This document shows positions 7,797 through 17,285 of a stretch of 64,000 bases of DNA, piece after piece. The notes under the pieces are model-generated. The model had not been told where the DNA came from and did not search any database. It worked only from the letters and a program-made list of their open reading frames with translations. This stretch comes from Zoogloea sp. LCSB751 (GTDB taxonomy: Bacteria > Pseudomonadota > Gammaproteobacteria > Burkholderiales > Rhodocyclaceae): assembly GCF_002028455.1 (NCBI RefSeq), contig NZ_MWUM01000003.1, forward strand, positions 1 through 64,000, in the 5' to 3' direction. Each line of letters begins with the position of its first letter. The stretch's first letter is position 1. Made by a program: the position numbers and the translations under genes.

Positions 7797-7985
7797 TCAC
7801 GCAAATGTATCGATCGTCCGCCCAACCGTGGCGGCCGGATCCGGTGCTGCCACCGGCCTGGGAAGCGCCTCCAGCATTTGCGCCGCGCTCTGCTGCTGCT
7901 GATCGAGCACCTTACGCAACATCAGGACGGAAACCGAGTCCTGTGTCTGCACCTGTGACGTGGATGCCAGCGCGGAAACGCTCAT
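7797..7985 (-). CDS. YjfB-like putative motility protein
   Basis: This 62-residue protein has the pattern of the small YjfB family (putative motility proteins): N-terminal SALAST, then QVQTQDSVSVLMLRKVLDQQQQSAAQML, a glutamine-rich amphipathic helix. The function of the family is unknown, and no flagellar genes are nearby. The start is 4 bases after the yajQ-side sequence, and the gene ends just before the shared terminator. Confidence 0.7.
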   Translation of the reverse strand: MSVSALASTSQVQTQDSVSVLMLRKVLDQQQQSAAQMLEALPRPVAAPDPAATVGRTIDTFA

Positions 7986-7988
7986 CGC

Positions 7989-8474
7989 TCAATCCCGGAA
8001 ATTGCCATACTGCAAAGGATAGTCCGTCACATCCTTCCGGACCAGGGCAATACATTCTTGCAGGACATCCCGCTTCGCTCCGCTGATGCGAACGGCCTCA
8101 CCCTGGATACTGGCCTGGACCTTGAGCTTGCTGTCCTTGATCAGCTTGACGATCTTCTTGGATTGCTCCTGCTCGATACCGACCCGGACGGTGAGCTCCT
8201 GCTTGACCTTGTTTCCGCCCACCTTCTGGATATCTCCATGCTTGAGGCAGCGCACATCGATCTTCTTGGCCGTCATTTCGGGCAATAGAATCGCCAGCAT
8301 CTGCTCCAGCTGGAAATTGCTGTCGCCGTGCAGGATAAGGAGCTTCTCCTGCTGCTCTACGCGAGCATCCGTCCCCTTGAAGTCGTATCGACCGGAAATC
8401 TTGCGATTCGCCCCTTCGACAGCATTTTTCAGGGCAACCATGTCGACCTCGGACGTAATGTCGAAAGATGGCAT
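7989..8474 (-). CDS. yajQ: YajQ family cyclic-di-GMP-binding protein
   Basis: YajQ proteins (UPF0234) bind nucleotides, and in Xanthomonas and Pseudomonas are reported c-di-GMP effectors. The 161-residue protein has the exact family ends: MPSFDITSEVDMVALKNAVEGA at the start and the YPLQYGNFRD C-terminus. Internal GRYDFKGTDA and RVGIEQEQSKKIVK are diagnostic. Two predicted c-di-GMP turnover enzymes are encoded 40 kb away in the same window, but no direct link is shown. It is 13 bases downstream of ppnP. Confidence 0.95.
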   Translation of the reverse strand: MPSFDITSEVDMVALKNAVEGANRKISGRYDFKGTDARVEQQEKLLILHGDSNFQLEQMLAILLPEMTAKKIDVRCLKHGDIQKVGGNKVKQELTVRVGIEQEQSKKIVKLIKDSKLKVQASIQGEAVRISGAKRDVLQECIALVRKDVTDYPLQYGNFRD

Positions 8475-8487
8475 GGACGCCTCCCGG

Positions 8488-8811
8488 TCAGCCGAAATAA
8501 CAGACGTAGTGATAGGGTTCGCCAGTCACTTCGATATCGAAGCTGGAATTGCCCGGCACCTTGAAGCTTTCGCCCGCAGCAGACAGCCTCCACTCGGCCT
8601 CGCCCTTGAGGCGATAGCGACAGGAACCGCCAACAGTCTCCATCACTTCCGGCTCACCGGTATTGAAAGTCAGACTGGCCGGCAGGATCACGCCGACGGT
8701 TTTTTTGCTGCCATCAGCAAAGATGACCGTGTGGCTGACGCACTTGCCGTCGAAATAAACATTGGCCTTCTTGATGACGGAAACACCGTCAAACTGAACT
8801 GACTGAGTCAT
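8488..8811 (-). CDS. ppnP: Pyrimidine/purine nucleoside phosphorylase
   Basis: PpnP (YaiE, formerly DUF1255) is a small cupin-fold phosphorylase that cleaves several nucleosides to base and ribose 1-phosphate. The 107-residue protein shows the family blocks [21 protein letters not shown] at the start, [16 protein letters not shown] in the middle and [10 protein letters not shown] near the end. The length is close to the E. coli protein (94) with a slight C-terminal extension YHYVCYFG that is common in proteobacteria. Confidence 0.93.
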   Translation of the reverse strand: MTQSVQFDGVSVIKKANVYFDGKCVSHTVIFADGSKKTVGVILPASLTFNTGEPEVMETVGGSCRYRLKGEAEWRLSAAGESFKVPGNSSFDIEVTGEPYHYVCYFG

Positions 8812-8829
8812 GTTGCTACCTTCACAAGT

Positions 8830-9063
8830 TTATTCAATGCCTAACAGCTTCTGGATGATTCCCTTGGCCATGAAACCGATGAAACCAACACCAAGCCCCA
8901 CGAACATCCAGATCGCACCGTACTTACCCGCTTTCGACTCCCAGGCGAGCTGGCCGATGATGAATATCATGTAGGCAATCAGACCACCTACGCACACCTT
9001 GAGGGAGATATCCTCGAACTCGGCCACGGTGAGGCCGAATATCACTGGGGCATTCGGATCCAT
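8830..9063 (-). CDS. DUF2788 family small membrane protein
   Basis: This 77-residue protein has two hydrophobic helices (about 24-41 and 49-66) and the look of DUF2788 proteins, which in betaproteobacteria lie next to argininosuccinate synthase. No function is known. It follows argG by 10 bases, so it is probably part of the arg transcript. Confidence 0.75.
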   Translation of the reverse strand: MDPNAPVIFGLTVAEFEDISLKVCVGGLIAYMIFIIGQLAWESKAGKYGAIWMFVGLGVGFIGFMAKGIIQKLLGIE

Positions 9064-9073
9064 TTTTGTTCAG

Positions 9074-10303
9074 TCAGCCCCGCTTCGCCTTCGCATTGGC
9101 TGCAATGCGCATACGCAACGCATTGAGGCGAATGAAGCCATGAGCATCCTTCTGGTTGTAAGCCCCCTGATCATCCTCGAAGGTGGCAATCGTCGGATCG
9201 AACAAGGAGTCAGTCTTGGAGTCACGAGCCACAACGATCACATTGCCCTTGTAGAGCTTGAGACGAACCCAACCATTGACGGTCTGCTGGGTATGGTCGA
9301 TCAGCGCCTGCATGGCCTGCCGCTCAGGGCTCCACCAATAGCCGGTGTAGATCAGGCTGGCATAGCGGGCCAGCAGATCGTCCTTGAGGTGAGCCACTTC
9401 ACGGTCCAGCGTAATGGACTCGATGGCACGGTGCGCACGCAGCAGGATGGTTCCACCCGGGGTCTCGTAGCAACCGCGGGACTTCATGCCCACATAGCGG
9501 TTCTCGACCAGATCAAGACGACCGATGCCGTGCTTGCCGCCGAGTTCGTTGAGCTTGGCAAGCAGCTCGTGAGCCTTCAAGCGGGTGCCATTGATGGCGA
9601 CCAGATCACCCTTCTCGAATTCGAGATCGACGTACTCGGCCGCATCCGGAGCCGCTTCCGGAGATACTGTCCAGCGCCACATGGACTCCTCGGCCTCTGC
9701 CGCCGGGTTCTCCAGATGACGCCCCTCGAAGGAGATATGCAGCAGGTTGGCATCCATGGAGTACGGGGAGCCGCCCTGCTTGTGCTTCATTTCGATGGGA
9801 ATGCCGTTCTTCTCGGCATACGCCAGCAGCTTCTCGCGGGACAGCAGGTCCCACTCACGCCACGGCGCGATGACCTTCACGTTAGGCATCAGCGCATAGT
9901 AGCCCAGCTCGAAACGAACCTGATCGTTACCCTTACCGGTGGCGCCGTGGGATACAGCATCGGCGCCGGTCTCGCGGGCAATCTCGATCTGGCGCTTGGC
10001 AATGAGCGGACGCGCAATGGAGGTACCGAGCAGGTACTCACCTTCGTAAATCGCATTACAGCGGAACATCGGGAACACGAAGTCGCGCACGAACTCTTCA
10101 CGCAGATCGTCGATGAAGATGTTCTCGGGCTTGATGCCGAATTGCAGCGCCTTGGCGCGCGCCGGTTCGAGCTCCTCGCCCTGCCCCAAATCGGCCGTGA
10201 AGGTGACCACTTCACACTGATAAGTGTCCTGCAGCCACTTGAGGATTACCGATGTATCCAGCCCGCCCGAGTAGGCAAGCACAACCTTCTTTACGTCGCT
10301 CAT
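9074..10303 (-). CDS. argG: Argininosuccinate synthase
   Basis: ArgG joins citrulline and aspartate using ATP, the penultimate step of arginine synthesis. The 409-residue protein begins with the PP-loop [17 protein letters not shown] and contains the [10 protein letters not shown] and [16 protein letters not shown] blocks that define the family. It lies 50 bases after argF in the same direction. A complete argD-argF-argG order is present, with DUF2788 downstream. Confidence 0.98.
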   Translation of the reverse strand: MSDVKKVVLAYSGGLDTSVILKWLQDTYQCEVVTFTADLGQGEELEPARAKALQFGIKPENIFIDDLREEFVRDFVFPMFRCNAIYEGEYLLGTSIARPLIAKRQIEIARETGADAVSHGATGKGNDQVRFELGYYALMPNVKVIAPWREWDLLSREKLLAYAEKNGIPIEMKHKQGGSPYSMDANLLHISFEGRHLENPAAEAEESMWRWTVSPEAAPDAAEYVDLEFEKGDLVAINGTRLKAHELLAKLNELGGKHGIGRLDLVENRYVGMKSRGCYETPGGTILLRAHRAIESITLDREVAHLKDDLLARYASLIYTGYWWSPERQAMQALIDHTQQTVNGWVRLKLYKGNVIVVARDSKTDSLFDPTIATFEDDQGAYNQKDAHGFIRLNALRMRIAANAKAKRG

Positions 10304-10353
10304 GTCCCGCTTTCCGAATATGAGTAAATGAGTCCTAACCGTTTCCGACCGCG

Positions 10354-11286
10354 CTAAGCGCAGTCCCCCTCGATCTTTCCGATCAGCAGGTATTCCATCA
10401 ATGCTTTCTGTACGTGCAGACGGTTCTCCGCCTCATCCCAGACAACGGACTGGGGCCCGTCGATAACCTCTGCAGACACTTCCTCGCCACGATGAGCCGG
10501 CAGACAATGCATGAACAAGGCTCCGGGATTGGCAACTTTCATCATGTCCTCGTCCACCTGCCAGTCGGCAAAATCGCGCATCCGCTCTTCGTTTTCCGCC
10601 TCGAAGCCCATGCTGGTCCACACATCGGTGGTCACCAGATCCGCACCACGGCAAGCCGCCATCGGGTCATCGAAGTGCGCATAGTGACCCGTGCCATACA
10701 AACCGGCCCGCTCGGGTTCGACTTCATAGCCCGGCGGCGTGGACACATGGACATGGAAATCCAGCACTTCTGCCGCCTGCAACCAGGTATTGCAGACGTT
10801 GTTCGAATCCCCAACCCAGGCCACAGTCTTACCCTTGATCGAACCACGATGCTCAATGAAGGTGTAGATGTCGGCCAGGATCTGGCAGGGATGGTATTCG
10901 TTGGTCAAGCCATTGATCACCGGCACCCGCGAATACTCCGCGAAACGCTCGATGATGGACTGCTCGAAGGTGCGGATCATCACGATATCGCTCATGCGCG
11001 AGATCACCTGAGCGGCGTCCTCCACCGGCTCACCACGGCCCAGCTGGGAATCCCGCGTGTTCAGGTAGATCGCCGATCCACCGAGTTGCTGCATCCCGGC
11101 CTCGAAGGACAAGCGCGTCCGCGTGCTGGCCTTTTCGAAGATCATCACCAGTGTTCTATCGAACAATGGATGATGGGGCTCGTAGCGCTTGAAACGCTCT
11201 TTTATCCAGCGGGTGCGGGAAAAAAGATAATCGTACTCAGCGCAGGAAAAATCGTTGAACTGTAAGTAGTGTCTCGGTGCGTTCAT
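10354..11286 (-). CDS. argF: Ornithine carbamoyltransferase
   Basis: ArgF transfers a carbamoyl group from carbamoyl phosphate to ornithine, making citrulline. The 310-residue protein shows the carbamoyl-phosphate motif STRTRLSFE at about 54-62, the HPCQ motif (YHPCQILAD) at about 132 and the ornithine-side [12 protein letters not shown] block near 258. It sits between argD and argG with short spacers, indicating one operon. Confidence 0.98.
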   Translation of the reverse strand: MNAPRHYLQFNDFSCAEYDYLFSRTRWIKERFKRYEPHHPLFDRTLVMIFEKASTRTRLSFEAGMQQLGGSAIYLNTRDSQLGRGEPVEDAAQVISRMSDIVMIRTFEQSIIERFAEYSRVPVINGLTNEYHPCQILADIYTFIEHRGSIKGKTVAWVGDSNNVCNTWLQAAEVLDFHVHVSTPPGYEVEPERAGLYGTGHYAHFDDPMAACRGADLVTTDVWTSMGFEAENEERMRDFADWQVDEDMMKVANPGALFMHCLPAHRGEEVSAEVIDGPQSVVWDEAENRLHVQKALMEYLLIGKIEGDCA

Positions 11287-11301
11287 GGCACTCGTTCTTC
11301 G

Positions 11302-12477
11302 TTATTGTGCTGCAAGAAATCCCTTGATCAGCGGCACCAATCCATCCACCAACGCGGTTGCTTCGCCTTCGCTGAAATTCAGCGAAGGCAACAAGCGTAC
11401 AACCTTGTCCGCAGTGACATTGATCAGATAGCCCGCCTCAAGAGCCTGCGCCACCAAGGCACCGCAGGGACGGTCGAGTTCGATGCCGATCATCAGACCG
11501 GCGCTGCGGATGTCGAGGACACCAGGAACCCCCTCTAGTGCCTTGCTCAAGCCGCTGCAGATAATACGGCCGATACGCTCGGCGTTCTCGAGAAGACCTT
11601 CTTCATCGATAACCGACAAGGTCGTCAGCGCAGCAGCGCAAGCCAGCGGATTGCCGCCAAAGGTCGACCCGTGATTGCCCGGCTGGAAAACACCGGCGGC
11701 ACGCCCAGCAGCCAGACATGCCCCGATCGGGACACCGGAACCGAGCCCCTTGGCGAGGGACATCACGTCCGGCTTGATATCCGCATTCTGATGACCAAAC
11801 CACTTGCCGGTCCGTCCGACGCCACATTGCACCTCGTCGAACATCAGCAACAGTTCACGCTCGTCGCACAGCGTGCGCAAGGCCTTCAGATAGGCCTGCT
11901 GGGCCACGTGAATGCCACCCTCACCCTGGACGGGCTCAAGCAGGATGCCTACGACGTCGGCGCGCCCTTCAAGGCTGCGCTCGACTGCCGCCAAGTCGTC
12001 AAAGGGAACACGCAGAAAACCGCCCACTAGCGGCTCAAAGCCGATCTGTACCTTCTTGTTGCCGGTTGCGGACAGTGTGGCAAGAGTACGTCCATGGAAA
12101 GAATGCTCCATGACAATGATCACTGGCTCCGCAATCCCACGCTTGTAACCATACAACCGGGCAAGCTTGATGGCGGCCTCGTTGGCCTCGCACCCAGAGT
12201 TGCAGAAGAACACCTCGTCCATCGCTGACAGCTCGGCAAGCCTGTCCGACAGCGCCTCCTGCAGGGGAATTCCGTACAGATTGGAAGTGTGGATCACGCG
12301 GGACGCCTGTTCGGCAATTGCGCGAACCAAGCGGGGATGGTTATGCCCGAGTGTCGACACGGCGATTCCGGATAAGGCATCAAGGTATCGCTTGCCGGAT
12401 AAGTCAAACAGCCAGGAACCCTCCCCGTGGCTGAATGCCACCGGAAGTCGCCCGTAAGTGTTCATCAGGTGAGACAT
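11302..12477 (-). CDS. argD: Acetylornithine aminotransferase
   Basis: ArgD is a PLP enzyme that converts N-acetylglutamate semialdehyde to N-acetylornithine, and often also acts on succinyldiaminopimelate. The 391-residue protein has the class III aminotransferase pattern: NSGCEANEAAIKLAR, the aspartate of LLMFDEVQCGVGRTG, and the PLP lysine in SLAKGLGSGVP. The frame is open to 12522, but the ATG at 12477 (MSHLMNTYGRLPVAF) has an AAGG site 8 bases upstream and matches the family N-terminus. argF begins 15 bases after its stop codon. Confidence 0.96.
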   Translation of the reverse strand: MSHLMNTYGRLPVAFSHGEGSWLFDLSGKRYLDALSGIAVSTLGHNHPRLVRAIAEQASRVIHTSNLYGIPLQEALSDRLAELSAMDEVFFCNSGCEANEAAIKLARLYGYKRGIAEPVIIVMEHSFHGRTLATLSATGNKKVQIGFEPLVGGFLRVPFDDLAAVERSLEGRADVVGILLEPVQGEGGIHVAQQAYLKALRTLCDERELLLMFDEVQCGVGRTGKWFGHQNADIKPDVMSLAKGLGSGVPIGACLAAGRAAGVFQPGNHGSTFGGNPLACAAALTTLSVIDEEGLLENAERIGRIICSGLSKALEGVPGVLDIRSAGLMIGIELDRPCGALVAQALEAGYLINVTADKVVRLLPSLNFSEGEATALVDGLVPLIKGFLAAQ

Positions 12478-12539
12478 GAAGCAACCTTGTTCCGATGCTC
12501 GCCCGCCGCTGACGCAACCCACTGCGCCAGCACCAGAAA

Positions 12540-12565
12540 GGCGAAACGGCGACTTTCGTCGCCGT
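12540..12565 (-). terminator. Possible terminator at the end of the exopolysaccharide operon
   Basis: Perfect 8-bp stem ACGGCGAC / GTCGCCGT with a 4-base loop, followed on the minus strand by the moderately T-rich TTCGCCTTTCT. It lies 80 bases beyond the lyase gene and before argD. The weak T-tract leaves termination uncertain. Confidence 0.45.
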
Positions 12566-12643
12566 CGAATATAGAAAACCGCTGAGGCATTCTAAGTGAC
12601 AACTGCCAGATTGTACAGGCTTGCGACATCCGCCGTCAGCCAG

Positions 12644-14143
12644 TCACCTTGCCCCCGCTGGCCGCATCGGCCCGATGTAAGATTTTGCGATGACAACATT
12701 GTCGATGTAAACGTCCATATCCCTTGGCGGCGGCGCAGTGCCCCCATGATAGATATTGAACCAGATGGTTTCGATTTTCAGGTCAGGAATATTACGCAGG
12801 CGCAGATTCGTCTTTTCATAGGCAAGGCGGCCATCCACCCACGCCCGCAAGACCCCATTCTTCTGCCCTGGTTTGTTGAGTTTCAGATATTGCTCAATGC
12901 AGTACCAGCGATTTCTCTGCAAGGCCCCGAGACGATCGAGACTCCAATTCAGCGGATCCCCCGAATCTGACTCCATGTCAGCATGATACGCATACGTACC
13001 GATAGGCGTCGTCCCCGCCAGGGGATTGCTCGAACTCGCCATGACCGAGAACAAACCCCGCAATGACCAACCATTATCCCCGGAGCTCTGACGCAAGCCC
13101 CAGCCTGCCTTTCCGTACGTACCGCCAAAACCCGGAAGTTTTCCGCCGTCGACGTCAGGCGACCAGCTGGCTCCCAACCTCAGGTAGTACCGAAAATAGA
13201 CCTCTTCCGGCTCAAATCCGAGCTTTTCACGAAAGCCATAGCGCAAGTCAAGCCCTAGATTCTTGCCTTTTTTGAACCGAACCCTCAAGGCATTGCCCGA
13301 CAAAGGCGCAAAACCATTCTCAGGATCCTTGCTCACACGCTCAGCAAAAGAGCGCGGATCATAATACGACCATCCAAACTCCCACGCGGCACTCTCGAAT
13401 CCTGACACAAAATAAACATCCGGATCCTTCGCCAATGCTTCCTCGTTGGCGTACCTGCTGGCCAACCCCGGCCGCGATACCGAATCGGGGCTAGACGGCG
13501 GGCTGACAGCAAAGACACCGAGCGTCACCTCACCACCGTATTGCCTTACAAGACTCAGGGTCAACGTTGCTCTGGCCAGACGTCGTTCACGCAAACTTTT
13601 CGGCAACGGAAATCCCAGAATACCTCGCGCGCCACCGCCTATCTTGAGACGATTCTCCTGGCCGAGACTCGCATATGTGGAGCAGTCCATATAGGAGTCC
13701 GCAGACGGAAATACGATATCTGCGCCACCATCGGAAAACTCAAATGTAACGACAGGACGGTCGGCAATCGCGGAATTCTCCCGACTGCTCACATCCAGGA
13801 TGCCATTTCCCGCCATTGGCGAAATCATCATGCCCTTTGAGGCATCGGCCTTACCCAGCATCCAATCCTTGACCAGCGCGGTAAGGTCCAGCTGTATGGT
13901 CCTCCCCTTGTAAGCCTCGGGAACTGTGACTCTAGAATAAGGCCGCATTCCAAACAGCTGATGCGACGCATCCTGCCAATCCCCACCTTTACGCGCCCAA
14001 TCCCCCCCAACCCCTCGGTTGAAGGCATGGCAAGTAACCCCATCGGGGCCGTCTCCCAGCGTATCGGCGGCCTCTGCCCATGCCGTCAAGCAACACACCA
14101 GCAGTGCCAAGCAAGAGCGCAACCTCAGCCAGCCAAGAATCAC
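12644..14143 (-). CDS. Secreted polysaccharide lyase, PL14-like, with DNRLRE/CBM96-like N-terminal module
   Basis: The 499-residue protein has a signal peptide (cleavage near residue 25, AEA/ADT). Residues about 30-205 look like a beta-sandwich of the DNRLRE/CBM96 type (SADSYMDCSTYASLGQ, LKIGGGARGILGFPLP, ATLTLSLV; also QLDLTALVKDWM and RPVVTFEF). Residues about 240-490 resemble polysaccharide lyase family 14: a RYYLRL segment, GGKLPGFGGTYG, WSLRGLFS, YAYHADMES, RWYCIEQYLKLN, LRAWVDGRLAYEKT and an NIYHGG end. PL14 enzymes cleave alginate or glucuronate polymers. This fits the AlgD-like enzyme in the same gene group and suggests turnover of the exopolysaccharide. It is the last gene, overlapping the TPR gene by 4 bases. 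The family calls are from memory of the motifs. Confidence 0.65.
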   Translation of the reverse strand: MILGWLRLRSCLALLVCCLTAWAEAADTLGDGPDGVTCHAFNRGVGGDWARKGGDWQDASHQLFGMRPYSRVTVPEAYKGRTIQLDLTALVKDWMLGKADASKGMMISPMAGNGILDVSSRENSAIADRPVVTFEFSDGGADIVFPSADSYMDCSTYASLGQENRLKIGGGARGILGFPLPKSLRERRLARATLTLSLVRQYGGEVTLGVFAVSPPSSPDSVSRPGLASRYANEEALAKDPDVYFVSGFESAAWEFGWSYYDPRSFAERVSKDPENGFAPLSGNALRVRFKKGKNLGLDLRYGFREKLGFEPEEVYFRYYLRLGASWSPDVDGGKLPGFGGTYGKAGWGLRQSSGDNGWSLRGLFSVMASSSNPLAGTTPIGTYAYHADMESDSGDPLNWSLDRLGALQRNRWYCIEQYLKLNKPGQKNGVLRAWVDGRLAYEKTNLRLRNIPDLKIETIWFNIYHGGTAPPPRDMDVYIDNVVIAKSYIGPMRPAGAR

Positions 14144-14904
14144 CGCGCCCCCTCTCCCGAAGGCGCCTGAGGCTTAACTGCCTCATCCACCTTCCCCTCC
14201 TCCTTCGGCTCGGGCACCCCTGACTCCACAGGCGGCACGGGCTTCCATTTGCCAACCTTTTCCAGCTTTTGCCTGAGCCCTGGCAAGGGGTAACCTCGCC
14301 CGTAGGCTGCATGGGCTGCGACCAGGGCATCGTCATACCGCCCCAACGCAAACCAACCCAAACCCAGGTTGTACTGGTAATTGGCATTATCCGGAGGAAC
14401 AGTCTTTTGAGCACGCACGAGACGCTCCTGCGCGGCGACCTTATTCCCCGCATCCAACAGCCACATGCCATACAGCAAATCAACCATCCCATCATCCGGG
14501 GCGATCCTGCTTGCAAGCTCGAAATAACAATCAACGCTCACCCCAGCGCCCCTCGGACGATTAGTCTTGTCTCGCTTGGCAAGCCGTGCCATCGCGGACA
14601 AAGCCCGATGGTGATTCGGAAAATATCGCAATACAAAGTCCAAATCTGCTCCGATATAAGCCGAACTATCCCCTTTTACCAGAGCCTCAACCTGAGAACT
14701 GAAGTGAAAGTGCTCCACGCGCCCCAGCACATCCCCTGGCGCAGCCCGATAATCATAAGGACCACTAGTCACTCCTCCGGGAGTACACCCCCCCAAATCG
14801 GCAGCGCCGACAGAGAAGGCATGGAGACCAAACAGGAAGAACAACAACCGCATTCGCAAAGATCTTGCTGCGGGCATGGCACTCATCGACGGGATTCCAA
14901 TCAT
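14140..14904 (-). CDS. Exported TPR-like protein of unknown function
   Basis: The 254-residue protein has a signal peptide (MRLLFFLFGLHAFSVGA) and a mature part with helical repeats resembling TPRs (about 75-210: ALSAMARLAKRD, LLYGMWLLDAGN, YNLGLGWFALGRYDDAL). A Pro/Glu/Lys-rich tail follows. The start at 14904 has a GGAG site 6 bases upstream. Its last 4 bases overlap the lyase start (ATGA), so the two are probably translated together. A role as a periplasmic partner in polysaccharide assembly or lyase function is inference only. Confidence 0.65.
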   Translation of the reverse strand: MIGIPSMSAMPAARSLRMRLLFFLFGLHAFSVGAADLGGCTPGGVTSGPYDYRAAPGDVLGRVEHFHFSSQVEALVKGDSSAYIGADLDFVLRYFPNHHRALSAMARLAKRDKTNRPRGAGVSVDCYFELASRIAPDDGMVDLLYGMWLLDAGNKVAAQERLVRAQKTVPPDNANYQYNLGLGWFALGRYDDALVAAHAAYGRGYPLPGLRQKLEKVGKWKPVPPVESGVPEPKEEGKVDEAVKPQAPSGEGAR

Positions 14905-14939
14905 GGCGATCTCCAGGGCAAATCAAATGAATTCTGAGG

Positions 14940-15944
14940 TTACCGCACCGACTCGACAAGCTGCGGAGCACCAACGCGCAAGAAATTGTGAGCCAAACGG
15001 AGTGCAAAGCGTCCCGCCGTGCGATCCCAAGGAGTGAATCGAGGCAACTGGAATACGTCGGATTCCGGCCCCACCGATCCGATCGATGTACTGAATGCAG
15101 CCTCGTAGCCTGCCTGCCGAACCAACTCGACATCCCGAGCTGAATAATCAGCGCCGGGTTTCCCGTTCGGATAAGCAAAAAAACGCGGCACATGGCCCAA
15201 GATGGACCCAAGCTCGTCGCGGTTTCTCTCTATCTCTTCCCTTGCGCCCTTGTCATCCAGAACAGAAAGGATCGGGTGATTCACCGTATGTCCGCCAACG
15301 ATCATCCCTGCATCTGCCAGCCCCCTCAGCTGAGCCGGACTCATCATCATGCCGGTAGGCAACGATACACCGGCATCCGCCTCGAGGCGCACCAGAGCAG
15401 CCTCCCTCACATCCAACGACATATACTTGATCCGCCGCAACAACTCTTCGACAAGACGCTCCCGTGTTTCCACGGGACCAAGCTTGCGGACACTCAGATC
15501 CAGCCAGTCCAGATTCAGCTCATCACGCTGCGTCAGGCGGATAGTCTCCCTGACCCGGTCATTGAACATCATGCCGCCGGAAAGAAAGCCGCTCGCCACA
15601 AAAAAGGCAGCAACGACGCCATGTCTCTTGAGTATGGGGAGCGCTACCGAGAAGTTATCCTCGTAACCATCATCAAAAGTAATCACCACTGCCCTGGGAG
15701 GCAACTTTCCCGCACGGCGCAACTCCAGCGCATCATCAAGCGGCAGAACATTATAAGTATCCGCCAGCATGCCAATCAGGCTATCGAACACTGCCGCATA
15801 CACTTCGCCGGGGACCATCGGATCCTTCTCCGGCACAACGCGGTGAAATATCAATGCCGTAAATCTGTCCGGACGCCAACCTCCCAGCGATCGCAGCCCC
15901 CCGAGTTTCAGGCCAACCGATTGGTAGCTCACGTAAAAGTCCAC
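14940..15944 (-). CDS. Polysaccharide deacetylase family protein (NodB fold)
   Basis: NodB-type enzymes remove N- or O-acetyl groups from glycans. The 334-residue protein has motif 1 TFDDGYEDN (Asp91-Asp92), motif 2 GGHTVNHP near 217 (both metal histidines) and the FAYPNGKPG block, so the catalytic set appears intact. No signal peptide is visible, unlike secreted PgaB-type enzymes. The frame starts with a GTG at 15944 without a clear ribosome site; a second GTG lies at 15932. It is the second deacetylase of the locus; the other (33775-34638) belongs to the XrtA core. Confidence 0.85.
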   Translation of the reverse strand: MDFYVSYQSVGLKLGGLRSLGGWRPDRFTALIFHRVVPEKDPMVPGEVYAAVFDSLIGMLADTYNVLPLDDALELRRAGKLPPRAVVITFDDGYEDNFSVALPILKRHGVVAAFFVASGFLSGGMMFNDRVRETIRLTQRDELNLDWLDLSVRKLGPVETRERLVEELLRRIKYMSLDVREAALVRLEADAGVSLPTGMMMSPAQLRGLADAGMIVGGHTVNHPILSVLDDKGAREEIERNRDELGSILGHVPRFFAYPNGKPGADYSARDVELVRQAGYEAAFSTSIGSVGPESDVFQLPRFTPWDRTAGRFALRLAHNFLRVGAPQLVESVR

Positions 15945-15974
15945 ATGAAAAATAAATTCACGGATATCGTTCCG

Positions 15975-17282
15975 TCAAACAGCACGCACGCCCATTGCCA
16001 TCCCGTTTTGAGACACCGACTTCACAGCCAGACCGGCTTCCTTCTCGCGCACGACTTCATTCACAAGAATGATCGCCCCTACTATGTAATACGGCAAATC
16101 AAAATTAACCAGATTGACGAAAGCACCCCCAACTGCAAAGCCCATCAATGAAGCCTGACACATTCTGACGAGCAATGACGCCCACTGCAGCTCAGGATCA
16201 TCCTTCACGCGCTCAACAATGGAGCTCGCCAGACGCCAGGCACTGACCCCTACCGCGATATAGAGGAACAGCCCAATGAATCCATGCTCAGCCAATGCCT
16301 GAAAATAGATACTATGTGGCGAATAAGCCTTCGCCCAGTCAGTCACTGCATACCGTATCCACGTCATCGAATCCTCGGTTACCGAAAACCCTCCACCGGT
16401 CAGCGGATTGTGGATGACCAAATTCCAGATCATTTTCCACGTATATAGCCGGCTTTGAGCGGAATGATCCTCATGCGACTTGATTGTGGACATCTTGCTG
16501 GTCCAGCTCTCTGGCATCACGGCCATAAGAATGGCAAGCGCCATGCCAATCAGCAGCAATGTGGCGAATTTGTGCTTACTTCCCTTCAGCCCAAGGAACA
16601 ACGACATAGCAAAAACTGCCAACAATGCGCCCCGCGACGTTGTTCCGAAAACGGACAACGTAGTCAGCGCCATAGCCGCATACATCATCTTGCGGTAAAT
16701 GGGGCGCTCCAATTGCTGAGACAGGTAGTACATAAACGGAACAACCATGGTCATGGCAATCGCAATGTGATTTGTTCCTTCGATAAAGCTACCTGCCGGC
16801 CCCATCACCATTCCGCCCCCGCCTACAGCAGTATAGAGACCGCCCTTGACGCCAAAGTAACCAATCGACACAACCAGAACCCAGACCAGCAATTGAATCT
16901 GCTCTCGACCCCGTAGCATCATCAAGGTAATAAATAGCATGAACTGTATCTTTGTCACCTTCGACCAGTTCTCATACACCACACCAGGGATCGTACTGAT
17001 GGCAAACACAGAAGTGACGCACATCCACAGGTATAGCACCACCATCAACTTGGCAGCGTTCGCATTGGGATAAGGATACCTTGCTTTTTTTGAAAGGATA
17101 AAACACAGCAATGCACAGGCAGCAGCAGCCTGCGCAAATGGCAATGAATACGCAAACGACCACGTCAATCGATGCGGATTCATCATACTGACCCACACCC
17201 AAAGCAAAGGCCCCCAGTATGGCTTTCGAAAGGACAGAATCACTCCGTAGCCAAATACGACGATCAATATGATGTCGCGCAT
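15975..17282 (-). CDS. Exosortase A-associated O-antigen ligase/polymerase-like protein
   Basis: This 435-residue protein has about ten membrane helices and a Wzy_C-type periplasmic loop (IHNPLTGGGFSVTEDS, then YSPHSIYFQALAEHGFIGLFLY). It matches the exosortase A system putative O-glycosylation ligase family (TIGR03097-like, with a DUF5935 N-terminus) from memory. Such proteins polymerise lipid-linked repeat units or transfer glycan to an acceptor. The frame opens with TTG at 17285, but the ATG at 17282, behind a GGGGGTG site within the end of the upstream gene, is preferred. It follows the CapK-like gene by 3 bases. Confidence 0.85.
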   Translation of the reverse strand: MRDIILIVVFGYGVILSFRKPYWGPLLWVWVSMMNPHRLTWSFAYSLPFAQAAAACALLCFILSKKARYPYPNANAAKLMVVLYLWMCVTSVFAISTIPGVVYENWSKVTKIQFMLFITLMMLRGREQIQLLVWVLVVSIGYFGVKGGLYTAVGGGGMVMGPAGSFIEGTNHIAIAMTMVVPFMYYLSQQLERPIYRKMMYAAMALTTLSVFGTTSRGALLAVFAMSLFLGLKGSKHKFATLLLIGMALAILMAVMPESWTSKMSTIKSHEDHSAQSRLYTWKMIWNLVIHNPLTGGGFSVTEDSMTWIRYAVTDWAKAYSPHSIYFQALAEHGFIGLFLYIAVGVSAWRLASSIVERVKDDPELQWASLLVRMCQASLMGFAVGGAFVNLVNFDLPYYIVGAIILVNEVVREKEAGLAVKSVSQNGMAMGVRAV

Positions 17283-17285
17283 CAA

